Source: CAWHHZ01 sp963829355 (GTDB lineage: Bacteria; Acidobacteriota; Thermoanaerobaculia; Gp7-AA8; JAHWKK01). Taken from it: a stretch of DNA of 23,196 nucleotides. Both the position numbers and the translations under genes were made by a program. Within the stretch, counting starts at the first letter, position 1, and each line of letters begins with the position of its first letter. Shown here piece after piece: positions 7,245 through 15,682 of this stretch. The notes below the pieces were generated by a model that was given only the letters and a program-made list of their open reading frames with translations, searched no databases and was not told the DNA's origin. Where the stretch lies: assembly GCA_963829355.1 (NCBI GenBank), contig CAWHHZ010000025.1:1-23196 (forward strand). Direction: 5' to 3'.

Positions 7245-10046
7245 TCAGTCCGCCGGGGACGGGGAAGCAGCGTCATTCACACCGTCACTCGAACGTTGAC
7301 TCTGCGGCGGTTCGCGAACATCATCCCGTTCTTCCTGGTCCGGCTCTGAAGGTTTTTCATCAGGCTCAGGCGGCTGCTCCTGCGGGCGAGCCTGCTGTGG
7401 CGGTTGCTGCTGCGGCGGTTGCGGCGGCGGGGGTGCCGGACGGCGGGCCTCCGGACGCTCGACCGGCTCGGGCCGCGTCACAGGTGGAGGAGGTGTGTTC
7501 CGCGGTCTCTCGGTACGTTCCGGTTCCTGCCGTGGCGTAGTTTCGATCGGCGGCAGCTTCTGCCGAGGAGACATCTCGGGCTGCGGCGTATCGATCCGTC
7601 GCGCATCACTGGGAAGCCTAAGATCCGTATCGGTCGGCGGAGGGGGCGGTGCCGGTTCGCTTCTGAAGATCCCTCCCTCGAGCTCCGGCTGTCCCGGTTC
7701 GTAAACGTCTTCGAAGCCCGGGAAGTCGAATTCGAGCAGCTCGGGCTCGGGAACATGAGGCTCGTGCTTCGGACACGGGAGGCCCGGCTGCGTGCCCGCC
7801 TTGAATGCCTGCGTCATGACGACATCGTCCGGACAGAACGGTGTGGCGAGACCACCAGTGGTCCGGTCTATCTGAGTGAAGACGATTCCCGGCGGCACAG
7901 GGAACTCGCGATCCGTGTCCTCAGAGGTAATCGATTTCATCACGCCCGTCCAGATCGGGACTGCAGCTTCGGATCCGGAAACTCCCATCGGAGCATTGTC
8001 GTCAAAGCCGACCCAGGTCACCGCGAGCGTTTTGGGAGTGAACCCGGCAAACCACGCATCTCTCTTGTCGTTCGTCGTACCCGTCTTCCCGGCTGCGGTC
8101 TTTCGGAAGCCGAGACTGCGTGCACGCGCAGCCGTTCCGCGATCGACGACGCCCTCCATCATGTTGACGAGCAGGAAAAGATCCCGGGCGGGGAAGGTCT
8201 GTACGCTCTCCACGTCCCCGCGGGCCATCAGTTCCCCATCGCCATCGGTGATGTAGCGAACGGTATGAAGCGGAATCCTCGACCCCATTCTCCCGATCGT
8301 CGCATAGGACTGCGCGATCTGGATCGGCGGCACCTCTACCGATCCCAGAATGATGGATGGAACGTCGGGAAGATCCTTCTCGATCCCGAGCGCATGTGCG
8401 GCACGAATCACGGCGTCCACCCCCGTGGCAAGCCCGACCCTCACCGACGCCGCATTCATCGACTGTTCGAGAGCCTGGGCCACCGTTACGACGCCGTGAT
8501 AGACACCTTCGTAGTTTCCGGGAGCCCAGTCTTTCGAGAATCTGCGTTTCAGCACGAACTTCTGGTCGTTGACGAGCGTCGCCGGTGTGATGTTCTGATG
8601 CGAGAGACTCGGTTCGAACGCTGCTGCATAGACGAACGGTTTGAAGAGCGATCCCACCTGCCGCTCTGCGCTGATGGCCCGGTTGAACTGACTCTTCTCG
8701 TAGTCTCTTCCTCCGACGAGTGCGCGCACCTCCCCAGTCTCCAGATCGGCCGCGACGACGACACCCTGAAGAGGTCCGTCATGGTTCCTGATGCGGGGGT
8801 AGTTCTTCTCGAGTCGTTCGAGCCCCTGTTCGAGCTCACGCGTGGAATGGTCCTGCCAGGAGAGATCGACGGTCGTGTAAACGTTCAGTCCTCGGCCTGC
8901 GGGATCCTCGATACCGTAAACCTGCTGAAGCTCCGCAAGCACGGCGTCCACGAAGTAAGGGATCGATCCGAGGGCTCGGCGGGTTCTCGTCGGCTCCTCG
9001 GGAAGAGGCTCGTCGAGTGCGGTCGCGAGCTCTTCATCCGTGATCTTGTCCCGCTCATTCATCGCCTCGAGAACGGTCTTCCTTCTCTCCTTCGCCCGCT
9101 CCGCATCATCGAATGGTGAGTAGTTGTTCGGCGATCGGATCATGCCGGCGAGAAGGGCGGCCTCCGCGATCGAGATCTCGGAAACAGGCTTTCCGAAGTA
9201 GAACTGCGATGCCTGGCCCACCCCCATGATCGAGATCGACCGGTCACGTCCGAGATAAATATCGTTCAAATAGGCGGAAAGGATTTCGTTCTTCGAGTAC
9301 TTTGCGTCGAGTATCACCGCCATGAACGCTTCCACGATCTTCCGGCGGATGGTTCTCTCGTTGGTGAGGTAGTAATTCTTGACGAGCTGCTGCGTCAGGG
9401 TGGACCCACCTTCCGCGACTCCCCCCGCTTTCATGTTGCGGAACAACGCTCTGAAGATGCCGACCGGATCAACTCCGGGATGGTGGAAGAATCTCGAGTC
9501 CTCGGTGGTGACGACCGCATCGATGAGGTGCTGCGGTATCTGCTCGAGCGTGACCGGATTCCGGTTCTCGAGCCGGTCACTCAGGATCGAGGTCAGAAGC
9601 TCCGGTTCCAGAGAAGCCGTTTCAATCGGATCACCCGTACCGTGACGCATGACGGAGTCGATGGATCCACCTCCGGTGGTCACGACGACTCGCACCGGCT
9701 GACGACTCTCCTCCGGATGCGTATAGCCGCGAAGAAAGAGATCGATCTCGTTCCCGTCGCGGGTGAACTGTCCGGGCGCATCCACCTTTCCGACATCGCG
9801 GTAGCCGAGGCGCTGGAGCTTCGATACGAGCTCCTCGGCATTTATAGGCACCGAAGGCCGGAGGGGCTGGCTGTCAGCGAATACTCGGGTTGGAAGAGAT
9901 ACCCGGCGCACCTCGAAGCGGTCGACGGCGTCGAAGTAGACGAAGATCCCCGCCACGACCACGAGAATCGCGATGATGATCACGCTCCAGGAGATCGTCC
10001 TGAATACGGTTCTTCTGGAAGGGAGTCGAATTTTTGAGCGGTCCAT
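7245..10046 (-). CDS. mrcB: Bifunctional peptidoglycan synthase (class A PBP, PBP1b-like)
   Basis: This 933-residue inner-membrane protein would polymerise glycan strands and cross-link peptides in the periplasm. A short cytoplasmic N-terminus is followed by one membrane segment (about 18-38). Residues 68-115 resemble the UB2H domain of E. coli PBP1b (ELVSKLQRLGYRDV). The glycosyltransferase domain spans about 165-345, with catalytic Glu182 in TTEDSRFFHHPGVDP and the block GGSTLTQQLVKN. The transpeptidase domain spans about 425-720, with SLFK at 466-469, SMN at 529-531 and KTG at 654-656. Residues 796-933 form an unusual tail rich in proline, glutamine and charged residues. The ATG at 10046 starts 5 bases after the pgeF stop; a longer in-frame start at 10154 lies inside pgeF and is rejected. 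Last gene of the DUF4388 - pgeF - PBP operon. The PBP1b-like call rests on the UB2H-like segment. Confidence 0.93.
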   Translation of the reverse strand: MDRSKIRLPSRRTVFRTISWSVIIIAILVVVAGIFVYFDAVDRFEVRRVSLPTRVFADSQPLRPSVPINAEELVSKLQRLGYRDVGKVDAPGQFTRDGNEIDLFLRGYTHPEESRQPVRVVVTTGGGSIDSVMRHGTGDPIETASLEPELLTSILSDRLENRNPVTLEQIPQHLIDAVVTTEDSRFFHHPGVDPVGIFRALFRNMKAGGVAEGGSTLTQQLVKNYYLTNERTIRRKIVEAFMAVILDAKYSKNEILSAYLNDIYLGRDRSISIMGVGQASQFYFGKPVSEISIAEAALLAGMIRSPNNYSPFDDAERAKERRKTVLEAMNERDKITDEELATALDEPLPEEPTRTRRALGSIPYFVDAVLAELQQVYGIEDPAGRGLNVYTTVDLSWQDHSTRELEQGLERLEKNYPRIRNHDGPLQGVVVAADLETGEVRALVGGRDYEKSQFNRAISAERQVGSLFKPFVYAAAFEPSLSHQNITPATLVNDQKFVLKRRFSKDWAPGNYEGVYHGVVTVAQALEQSMNAASVRVGLATGVDAVIRAAHALGIEKDLPDVPSIILGSVEVPPIQIAQSYATIGRMGSRIPLHTVRYITDGDGELMARGDVESVQTFPARDLFLLVNMMEGVVDRGTAARARSLGFRKTAAGKTGTTNDKRDAWFAGFTPKTLAVTWVGFDDNAPMGVSGSEAAVPIWTGVMKSITSEDTDREFPVPPGIVFTQIDRTTGGLATPFCPDDVVMTQAFKAGTQPGLPCPKHEPHVPEPELLEFDFPGFEDVYEPGQPELEGGIFRSEPAPPPPPTDTDLRLPSDARRIDTPQPEMSPRQKLPPIETTPRQEPERTERPRNTPPPPVTRPEPVERPEARRPAPPPPQPPQQQPPQQARPQEQPPEPDEKPSEPDQEERDDVREPPQSQRSSDGVNDAASPSPAD

Positions 10047-10051
10047 ATCGG

Positions 10052-10807
10052 TCAGAGACCGGCTACCGCAAGATTTCTGCCTGAGTTCTTCCCTGACCGC
10101 CGGTATGAGTGAAACATCGAGTCGGGACAGCGCGTGCACAGCCCCCCGTCCCAAATCCTTTCAGCCCGGATTCCGGCTTGGATGAGGGAGCCTCTGACGA
10201 GACCGGCGAGATCGAGATGCGGCTTTTCTCGGGAGCGGTCGACATGATCGTCGACATCAGCGTGAGTCTCCCGGAAAGCCGCCACGACTTCCTCCCCTAC
10301 CTCGAAACAGCAGGCCCTGATGGAAGGACCGATCCACGCGTGAGCGGCTGCTTCCTGACCCGTCCCCTTCATTCCTGCCTTGCGGAGCGTTCTGGCGACG
10401 ATGCCGGCAGCAGCTCCCCGCCATCCAGCATGAAGGTTGATCACAGTTCCACGATCGGGCTCGATGATCGTGAGCGGAAGACAGTCGGCGATCTTGATGC
10501 CGAGAGCGACGTTTCGTCTGCGCGTCCAGAGCGCGTCGCAGTCGGAGCATTCCGACCATCCCTCGTCAGTGGAGGTGACCTCGACAGAGTCGACGCCGTG
10601 CACCTGCCGGCATGTCTCGATCCGTGCCGCGCTTCCGCCGATCTCGCTGATGGTCGAGAGTAGTGTCCGCGTCGATCCCGGGTCGAGCGACCCGTGAAAA
10701 TCGCGGGTCGTCCAGAACACGTAGCCGCTGGAAGGAGGCGCTGACGGGACGACAACTCGTCCGCTTTGCGTGGTAATGATCTCGTACTCGGATTGCTGAA
10801 GGCTCAT
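10052..10807 (-). CDS. pgeF: Peptidoglycan editing factor / YfiH-LACC1 family protein
   Basis: The 251-residue cytoplasmic protein belongs to the YfiH (DUF152, 'polyphenol oxidase') family. Its E. coli member PgeF keeps wrong amino acids out of peptidoglycan precursors; other members are purine nucleoside phosphorylases or oxidases. The metal/active-site residues of the family are present: His70 in CRQVHG, Cys109 in KIADCLPL and His126 in NLHAGWRG. The C-terminal signature CTRCPDSMFHSYRRSGK is also present. The start ATG at 10807-10805 overlaps the upstream stop (TGA at 10806-10804) in the ATGA fashion that indicates translational coupling. Its position just before a peptidoglycan synthase supports the wall-editing role, though the enzymatic activity cannot be decided from sequence. 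Confidence 0.9.
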   Translation of the reverse strand: MSLQQSEYEIITTQSGRVVVPSAPPSSGYVFWTTRDFHGSLDPGSTRTLLSTISEIGGSAARIETCRQVHGVDSVEVTSTDEGWSECSDCDALWTRRRNVALGIKIADCLPLTIIEPDRGTVINLHAGWRGAAAGIVARTLRKAGMKGTGQEAAAHAWIGPSIRACCFEVGEEVVAAFRETHADVDDHVDRSREKPHLDLAGLVRGSLIQAGIRAERIWDGGLCTRCPDSMFHSYRRSGKNSGRNLAVAGL

Positions 10808-11088
10808 TTCGCCGGTAACACTGATGCAAGCTCGCTGCTCAGTTTCGTCACCATGGCCTCGTCACCTGCGTCTGACGCCGCTGTTTTCACCGCGACGACC
10901 AGACCCCGTATCGCTCCGTTTCCATCGCCGCCGTGTATCGCGTCGATCGCCGCCGCGTACGACTGCTCGATCCAGTCACGCCGGGAGGTTCCCAGGTGGG
11001 CGTCCGCCAGAACCCGGATCCTGTTGGCCGTGTCGACCAGATGGCGTTTCTGCTCCCCCGAGAGAGACGGCGCTATGCTTTTTTTTTT
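10804..11088 (-). CDS. C-terminal part of the DUF4388 protein, in the -1 frame
   Basis: This open stretch of about 94 codons reads KKKSIAPSLSGEQKRHLVD... to SELASVLPAK and is predicted to be helical. It has no ATG, GTG or TTG between the A-run and its last 20 codons, so it cannot be started on its own. It continues in the -1 frame from the ten-A run where the DUF4388 frame ends, and its stop overlaps the pgeF ATG. Both facts argue that it is the normal 3' end of the upstream gene. Fused, the protein would be about 269 residues. The shift may be a one-base deletion, a sequencing error, or transcriptional slippage on the A-run. No function is recognised for this segment. Confidence 0.65.
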   Translation of the reverse strand, partial: KKKSIAPSLSGEQKRHLVDTANRIRVLADAHLGTSRRDWIEQSYAAAIDAIHGGDGNGAIRGLVVAVKTAASDAGDEAMVTKLSSELASVLPAK

Positions 11089-11612
11089 AAAATGACCAGC
11101 TCGGACGTCACCAGGCCGTAGAGAACCTTGGCCACATCGAAAGCCGTGACTTCCATCGCCCGTGCGATCTCGGCCACAGACCGGCGACCGTCGATCTGCG
11201 TGACCAGCTTCCACTCCTGCGGATCGAGCGTGACCTGCTCTCTCCTCTCACTTGCCTGGAGCTCCGGGACCATCTCGATCGAAGGAACTTTCCGGGCGAG
11301 CACCCGCCATTCGTCGAGCCGGCGAGCTGCCTCCATCAGAAGGTTCGTGTTGGACTTGGTGATTGTCTGGTCGGGAGAGGACTCGCCGGGGCTGAACTGA
11401 AACTCGCCATCATTCCAGATCGAGAGCGCGTAGATCGCCTCTTCACCCTGGACGGCACCTGCCCGGGCATGCACGATCTGACCGTTGAGCAGATAGATCA
11501 GCCCCTCTTCGCCCTCACGCTTGAGGGTAAATTTACCCGTCTTGCCAGATACACTGACGAGCTGGATGATGTCGGGTAGAGGAAGCTCTTTGAGTGAGCC
11601 CTGAAATGCCAT
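11073..11612 (-). CDS. DUF4388 (PATAN-like) domain protein
   Basis: The 179-residue cytoplasmic protein starts MAFQGSLKELPLPDIIQLVS, the classic opening of DUF4388, a domain found in signalling and motility-associated proteins of Acidobacteriota, Deltaproteobacteria and cyanobacteria. The domain covers about 1-105 (GKTGKFTLKREGEEGLIYL, GQIVHARAG, GEEAIYAL). Residues 130-175 look like a small winged-helix-like segment (WKLVTQIDGRRSVAEIARA). The frame ends at ILKKKA within a run of ten A residues, and a second frame carries on to the pgeF start, so this is probably the N-terminal two thirds of a longer protein. It is the first gene of the operon with pgeF and the PBP. The exact role is unknown. 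Confidence 0.85.
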   Translation of the reverse strand: MAFQGSLKELPLPDIIQLVSVSGKTGKFTLKREGEEGLIYLLNGQIVHARAGAVQGEEAIYALSIWNDGEFQFSPGESSPDQTITKSNTNLLMEAARRLDEWRVLARKVPSIEMVPELQASERREQVTLDPQEWKLVTQIDGRRSVAEIARAMEVTAFDVAKVLYGLVTSELVILKKKA

Positions 11613-11740
11613 TTTTGCCCAGAATTGCGCCTGTTGACCCGCCTGTCAGCCTCTGTACGCCAGCCGCTGACAAACCGACCTCAGCACCTGCCGACAGACT
11701 AACCTAACCTCTCGATCCGCGCAAGTTAGAGTTGGGGGGC

Positions 11741-11767
11741 AGTCGTCAGTCGTCGGTCGTCCGTCGG
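11741..11767. repeat. Short tandem repeat of about 7 bases
   Basis: AGTCGTC, AGTCGTC, GGTCGTC and a partial CGTCGG follow each other. It lies in the 235-base gap between the DUF389 and DUF4388 genes, in which I see no gene. The promoter of the DUF4388 operon should be in this gap, but no clear -35/-10 pair can be chosen. Confidence 0.45.
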
Positions 11768-11847
11768 AGTATTCACGCTCCACTGCCTGTGTCACGTTGA
11801 GCAGAGGTTCTCTGCATCCGCCAGCAGACAGTACGCTCCACATCCAC

Positions 11848-12858
11848 CTACTGCGCCATCTCGGACACGTAGACGATGGCGACGAGCACCACGAGAAGCA
11901 CGAACCAGATGATCGATGCCTCTTTCGCTGAGCGTGCCGCCTGCTCTTTCTTCCACCATATCCGCGGCCGGACTCCCTGCGCCAGAAAGGTCATGACTCC
12001 GGCCAGGTTCACGCAGATCACGTTGGCCATGGTCACCAGCGCCGCACCGAGCGCAGGTTCGAAATGACCAGCTCCGAGGAGCATTCCGAAGGTTGCAAGG
12101 GGCGGTAGCAGCGCCACGGCGACCATCACGCCGATGACCGCGCCCGAGGCACCCGAGGTGAATGCGAATGTCCCGGCTGAACCTGCTGCCAGCGCGAGAA
12201 CGAGGTCGTCGTAGCCGAGGTGCGTCCGACTCTCGATCATCGGAACGGTGGGATCGATCGTGAGCAGGATTCCGATGGTGATCGAGACGGCAGTCGCAAT
12301 CCCGACACCCGCGAGATTCGTCCTGAACGCTTTGCGGATCAGGGCGCCGTCGCTCAGCGTGGTACCGAGAGCCAGGGCGACATTCGGTCCGAGCAGGGGT
12401 GCGATCACCATGGCGCCGATGATGACGGCGATGTCGTTGCGGCGGAGTCCCACGGCGGCAACGAGCGTCGCCAGAAAGGTCAGGGCGATGAATACCCGTG
12501 TGAGTGACGCCGCATCGGTCGCGTCGGCATGAAGCTCTTCCCGGCTGACACGGTGGAGTCTCGTTTCAGGCCGGGGCTCTGCCGCGGTTCGGTCCGGTTC
12601 GGCGGTTCCGGGACGTGGCAGGACTGCTTCGAGCGGAAGCAGGACCATACGGAAACCCTTCCCGGCCGCGAGCTCCTGCTCGAAGCGATCAGTGATCCGT
12701 TCGGTCTCCTCGGCCGGAGTGGTGAACTGCAGCACGTTCCACTCCTCCCCGTCCCGCACGTCCTGCCAGTGCGCCAGCAGCTCTTCTCCCTCCAGAATCT
12801 CGAGCACTCTCACGTCCATCGATGCCGGGTAAGTGAGCTGTACAAGTCGATCCGCCAT
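11848..12858 (-). CDS. DUF389 (TIGR00341-type) membrane protein
   Basis: The 336-residue inner-membrane protein begins with a soluble N-terminal domain of about 85 residues (LVQLTYPASMDVRVLEILEGE) and a charged linker. Five to six membrane segments follow. The family's hallmark is present in RNDIAVIIGAMVIAPLLGPNVALALG, split here as RNDIAVIIGAMVIAP and LLGPNVALALG, together with TSGASGAVIGVMVAVALLPP. The function of DUF389 proteins is not known. The ATG at 12858 gives the expected start; the upstream continuation of the frame runs through a repeat (12918-12998) and is rejected. It is separated from the next upstream gene by 256 bases, so it is probably transcribed alone. Confidence 0.87.
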   Translation of the reverse strand: MADRLVQLTYPASMDVRVLEILEGEELLAHWQDVRDGEEWNVLQFTTPAEETERITDRFEQELAAGKGFRMVLLPLEAVLPRPGTAEPDRTAAEPRPETRLHRVSREELHADATDAASLTRVFIALTFLATLVAAVGLRRNDIAVIIGAMVIAPLLGPNVALALGTTLSDGALIRKAFRTNLAGVGIATAVSITIGILLTIDPTVPMIESRTHLGYDDLVLALAAGSAGTFAFTSGASGAVIGVMVAVALLPPLATFGMLLGAGHFEPALGAALVTMANVICVNLAGVMTFLAQGVRPRIWWKKEQAARSAKEASIIWFVLLVVLVAIVYVSEMAQ

Positions 12859-12917
12859 ATGCCCGATTGTAACTCCCGGAGATCCGTCCACAATTCGACT
12901 GCTCTGAGAATGGCCCA

Positions 12918-12998
12918 CTGTCACTCCGAACGAGCACAGCGAGGAGGAATCCGGGTGGTGGGGAAGAACGAGATTCCTCGCTGCGCTCGGAATGGCAG
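12918..12998. repeat. Inverted pair of the dispersed repeat upstream of the DUF389 gene
   Basis: The arm at 12918-12951 (CTGTCACTCCGAACGAG...GGAATC) is mirrored at 12972-12998 (GATTCCTCGCTGCGCTCGG...GGCAG), with some mismatches. The 20-base spacer is G-rich. It belongs to the same family as the copies at 7037-7179. The rest of the gap 12859-13114 shows no gene. Confidence 0.6.
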
Positions 12999-13114
12999 CT
13001 CCGGGCCTACCTTGCAGTGATCGGTCGATGAGAATCGCCTGACGATCAGGGTGCCGAACACATCGCAGGAAAGCAGGCCGGAGGTGCGACCACCGTCGCC
13101 GGACACTCAACGAA

Positions 13115-13603
13115 TCAGATTGAGAGCTGCTTGCCTGCTGCCTCTACCTCTCGACCGGCAATGCCGTTGATCGCCAGGATCACCAGACCGATCCCAAACG
13201 CCACTCCCGTCGCCGCACGCGGAATGTTGCCGGTCGACCAGAGCCCGAGTGTCTGAAACGTGCCATCGATCGTCATCGGGATTACGAGGCCGGCACCCAG
13301 TATGAACAGTGTCTTCGTGCGCCGGACCGGCGCTGCGACGAACATGACGAGCGCGGCGAGAGCCATCCCGGCGTAAACACCGCAGCATCGGGCACACAGT
13401 GGCATCCCCACACCCGCGATGCTGAATGCGCGCTCGATCTGGCCGTGACACATCAGCAGAAATGGGGTTCGCAGCATCTCGGAAGCGCCCGTCGCCAGGG
13501 CGAGCGTTGCCAACGATGCGGCGACGAGCACGGCAAGACTACAAAGGAACGCGACGACGGCGACAATCCGCCCGTCGTTCAGTTCTGCTTTCCGTATGCC
13601 CAC
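13115..13603 (-). CDS. DUF2085 membrane protein
   Basis: The 162-residue inner-membrane protein has about four hydrophobic segments. The family signature of conserved cysteines and histidine is present: LLMCHGQIERAFSIAG followed by MPLCARCCGVYAGM at about residues 50-82. A later segment, IPMTIDGTFQTLGLWSTGN, is also typical (polar DG and WSTGN). The function is unknown; the cysteine/histidine set suggests a metal or redox site, which is inference. Its ATG at 13603 lies 25 bases inside the 3' end of the upstream DUF4013 gene, so translation is probably coupled. It is the last gene of the gdh - DUF4013 - DUF2085 group. Confidence 0.85.
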   Translation of the reverse strand: MGIRKAELNDGRIVAVVAFLCSLAVLVAASLATLALATGASEMLRTPFLLMCHGQIERAFSIAGVGMPLCARCCGVYAGMALAALVMFVAAPVRRTKTLFILGAGLVIPMTIDGTFQTLGLWSTGNIPRAATGVAFGIGLVILAINGIAGREVEAAGKQLSI

Positions 13604-14289
13604 GTCTGTCCATACGCATGTGCCGCGACGGTCATTCCCCAGAAGCTCGTGAAGAACACACCGATGCAGAAAATCACGACACCCATCTGACCGATGAAGT
13701 TTGCGGCGAGATAGACGATGAACGCGAGCAGGAAATTGACGAAGTTATCCCGCACGAACGCCAACACCGGCCCCACCGCCAGACCCGCACCCACCGATCT
13801 GTAGACCGCGGCGCGAACCAGTGCAGCAGGAAGGATGAAGGTAATGACAAGCGCCAAAGGCACGACCGTCAGGACCATGCAACCAGCGAACAGCTCGCTG
13901 AGCCGAGGCGATCCGAACTCGTCGAACACAATTGCCCACACCATGAGCGGAACCATGACCAGCACGATCGGGAGGTACCACACGAACGCGACGAGAAAGA
14001 GCTTCAGCCCCTCGGTGAACATCTCACCCAGGTCATCCCACTCCGGCAGCCGGTCATCGACGCCCGCAACGACGTTCCTGACGATTCTCGCCATATAGCC
14101 GAAAAGAAAGAACCACCCGACCAGAGCAATGGTCGCGATATAGAAAAGCCCGCCGATCAGGGTTTTCTCGAGCCACCGCGGATCCTGAAACGTGAACGCG
14201 AACGCCTTCCCGAGATCGAACGAGCGATTCGGGGGCTGCGGGGGCGGTGGGCCCGGAGGAGCCGCTCCCTGGTTGATCTGTTCGGTCAT
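13579..14289 (-). CDS. DUF4013 family membrane protein
   Basis: The 236-residue protein has a proline-rich cytoplasmic N-terminus (GAAPPGPPPPQPPNRS) and about five to six membrane segments. The family signature is in the first third: FGYMARIVRNVVAGVDDRLPEWDDLGEMFTEG, seen as GYMARIVRN and LPEWDDLGEMF. A second part, YRSVGAGLAVGPVLAFVRDNF, is also characteristic. The function is unknown. It starts 23 bases after the glutamate dehydrogenase stop and overlaps the DUF2085 start, so the three are probably one transcript. Confidence 0.85.
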   Translation of the reverse strand: MTEQINQGAAPPGPPPPQPPNRSFDLGKAFAFTFQDPRWLEKTLIGGLFYIATIALVGWFFLFGYMARIVRNVVAGVDDRLPEWDDLGEMFTEGLKLFLVAFVWYLPIVLVMVPLMVWAIVFDEFGSPRLSELFAGCMVLTVVPLALVITFILPAALVRAAVYRSVGAGLAVGPVLAFVRDNFVNFLLAFIVYLAANFIGQMGVVIFCIGVFFTSFWGMTVAAHAYGQTWAYGKQN

Positions 14290-14312
14290 GTCCTTGATCC
14301 TTCCGATCGACC

Positions 14313-15566
14313 CTACGAGCCGCGGAGCTTCTCGGCTCGAGCTACACGATCGATTGCTATCATGTACGAGGCAACATGGAAGGAAGTTTTCGTTTTCTTC
14401 CTCAGAGCCGACACTTCTTCGTACGCGCTCGTCATGATCCGTGTCAGCTCACGCTCGACCTGATCGAGCGGCCAGTAGAACTGCTGGAGGTTCTGCACCC
14501 ACTCAAAATACGAGACGGTCACGCCCCCTGCATTCGTGAGAATGTCGGGAACGACGACCACTCCCCTCTCGTTGAGGATCTTCTCGGCCGTCGGCGTGGT
14601 GGGAGCATTGGCCGCCTCGATGATGAACTTCGTTTTGATGGAGCCGGAGTTTTCCTTGGTGATCGCCCCGCCGAGAGCCGCAGGAATGAGGAAATCACAC
14701 TCGAGCGCGAGCAGCTCTTCATTCGTGATTTCCTTCGCACCTGGAAATCCGCCGACCTTCTTGTGCTCCGCCACGTGCTCGAGGAGAGCCGGGATGTCGA
14801 GACCTCCCGGATCGTGAATTCCGCCGTGCACATCGGAGACGCCGATGACTCGGGCTCCTTTCTCCGCGATGATCCGTGCCGTATGCGATCCGACGTTGCC
14901 AAATCCCTGGACCACGACGGACGATCCCGCCAGATCGATCCCCCACTCGTTCGCGATCTTCTCGCAGATGATCACCGTGCCACGACCGGTCGCCGCCTCT
15001 CTGCCTAATGATCCACCGAGCTCTACAGGCTTGCCGGTGACGATGCCCGGTGAGTACCCGTACTTTTTTCCGAACTCGTCCATCATCCACGCCATCGTCT
15101 GCGAGTTCGTATACATGTCGGGAGCTGGTATGTCGCGATTGACGCCGAGAATCAGCGAGATTCTCGACGTAAACCGGCGCGTGAGACGCTCGAGCTCACT
15201 CTGGCTCAACTCCCATGCCTTGACCGCAACCCCACCTTTTGCGCCACCGAAGGGGATGTTCATCAGGGCAGTCTTCCAGGTCATGAGGGCCGCGAGACCG
15301 CGCACCTCGAACAGGTCCACCTCAGGGTGATACCGAATCCCGCCTTTGCACGGCCCGCGCGAGCCGTTGTGCTGCACGCGGTAGCCGACGAAAGTCTCGA
15401 CGCGTCCATCGTCCATCTCGATCGGAATCGATACGATCAATTCGCGAAACGGCATCTTCAGGATCTGTCTCAATTGCGGGTCGAGGCCAAGGGCCTCGGA
15501 GGCCTGGTCGAACTCGGCACTCGCGATCTGAAACTCGGTCATCACGCGCTCTTCGCTCGTCGTCAT
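14313..15566 (-). CDS. gdhA: Glutamate (Glu/Leu/Phe/Val) dehydrogenase
   Basis: The 417-residue cytoplasmic enzyme would catalyse reversible oxidative deamination, most likely of glutamate to 2-oxoglutarate and ammonium. The substrate-domain motifs are KGGIRYHP at 74-81, TWKTALMNIPFGGAKGGV (Lys98 and catalytic Lys110) and the PAPDM block with Asp150. The Rossmann domain carries QGFGNVG at 220-226. The length and the NAD-binding region match the short hexameric class. The start at 15566 follows AAAGGGG with good spacing; the frame extends further to 15665, but that part has no ribosome-binding site and overlaps the divergent promoter region. Glutamate is the likely substrate by similarity to the 410-420-residue class; leucine or phenylalanine dehydrogenases are shorter. 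First gene of a group with two membrane proteins. Confidence 0.93.
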   Translation of the reverse strand: MTTSEERVMTEFQIASAEFDQASEALGLDPQLRQILKMPFRELIVSIPIEMDDGRVETFVGYRVQHNGSRGPCKGGIRYHPEVDLFEVRGLAALMTWKTALMNIPFGGAKGGVAVKAWELSQSELERLTRRFTSRISLILGVNRDIPAPDMYTNSQTMAWMMDEFGKKYGYSPGIVTGKPVELGGSLGREAATGRGTVIICEKIANEWGIDLAGSSVVVQGFGNVGSHTARIIAEKGARVIGVSDVHGGIHDPGGLDIPALLEHVAEHKKVGGFPGAKEITNEELLALECDFLIPAALGGAITKENSGSIKTKFIIEAANAPTTPTAEKILNERGVVVVPDILTNAGGVTVSYFEWVQNLQQFYWPLDQVERELTRIMTSAYEEVSALRKKTKTSFHVASYMIAIDRVARAEKLRGS

Positions 15567-15682
15567 CAGAATCCCCTTTCGGCCGGAGTCTAACATTCGT
15601 AAAGCCGGATGGCGGTGACCTCCCACCATGAGCAGACGTCCAAAAGGAAGAAAGGCGGAGCACACATCCTTTTACCAGCGCA

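Noticed and set aside
7404..9119. A 571-codon open frame on the plus strand
   Set aside because: It is antisense to the PBP1b-like gene, whose three catalytic motifs are intact; its composition (Arg-rich, no recognisable domain) is that of a GC-rich shadow frame.
12859..13110. An 84-codon N-terminal extension of the DUF389 protein
   Set aside because: It runs through a dispersed repeat and shows no family similarity; the ATG at 12858 fits the family start.
13426..14463. A 345-codon plus-strand frame rich in Arg, His, Asp and Glu
   Set aside because: It is antisense to the DUF4013 and DUF2085 genes and part of gdhA; no family resemblance.
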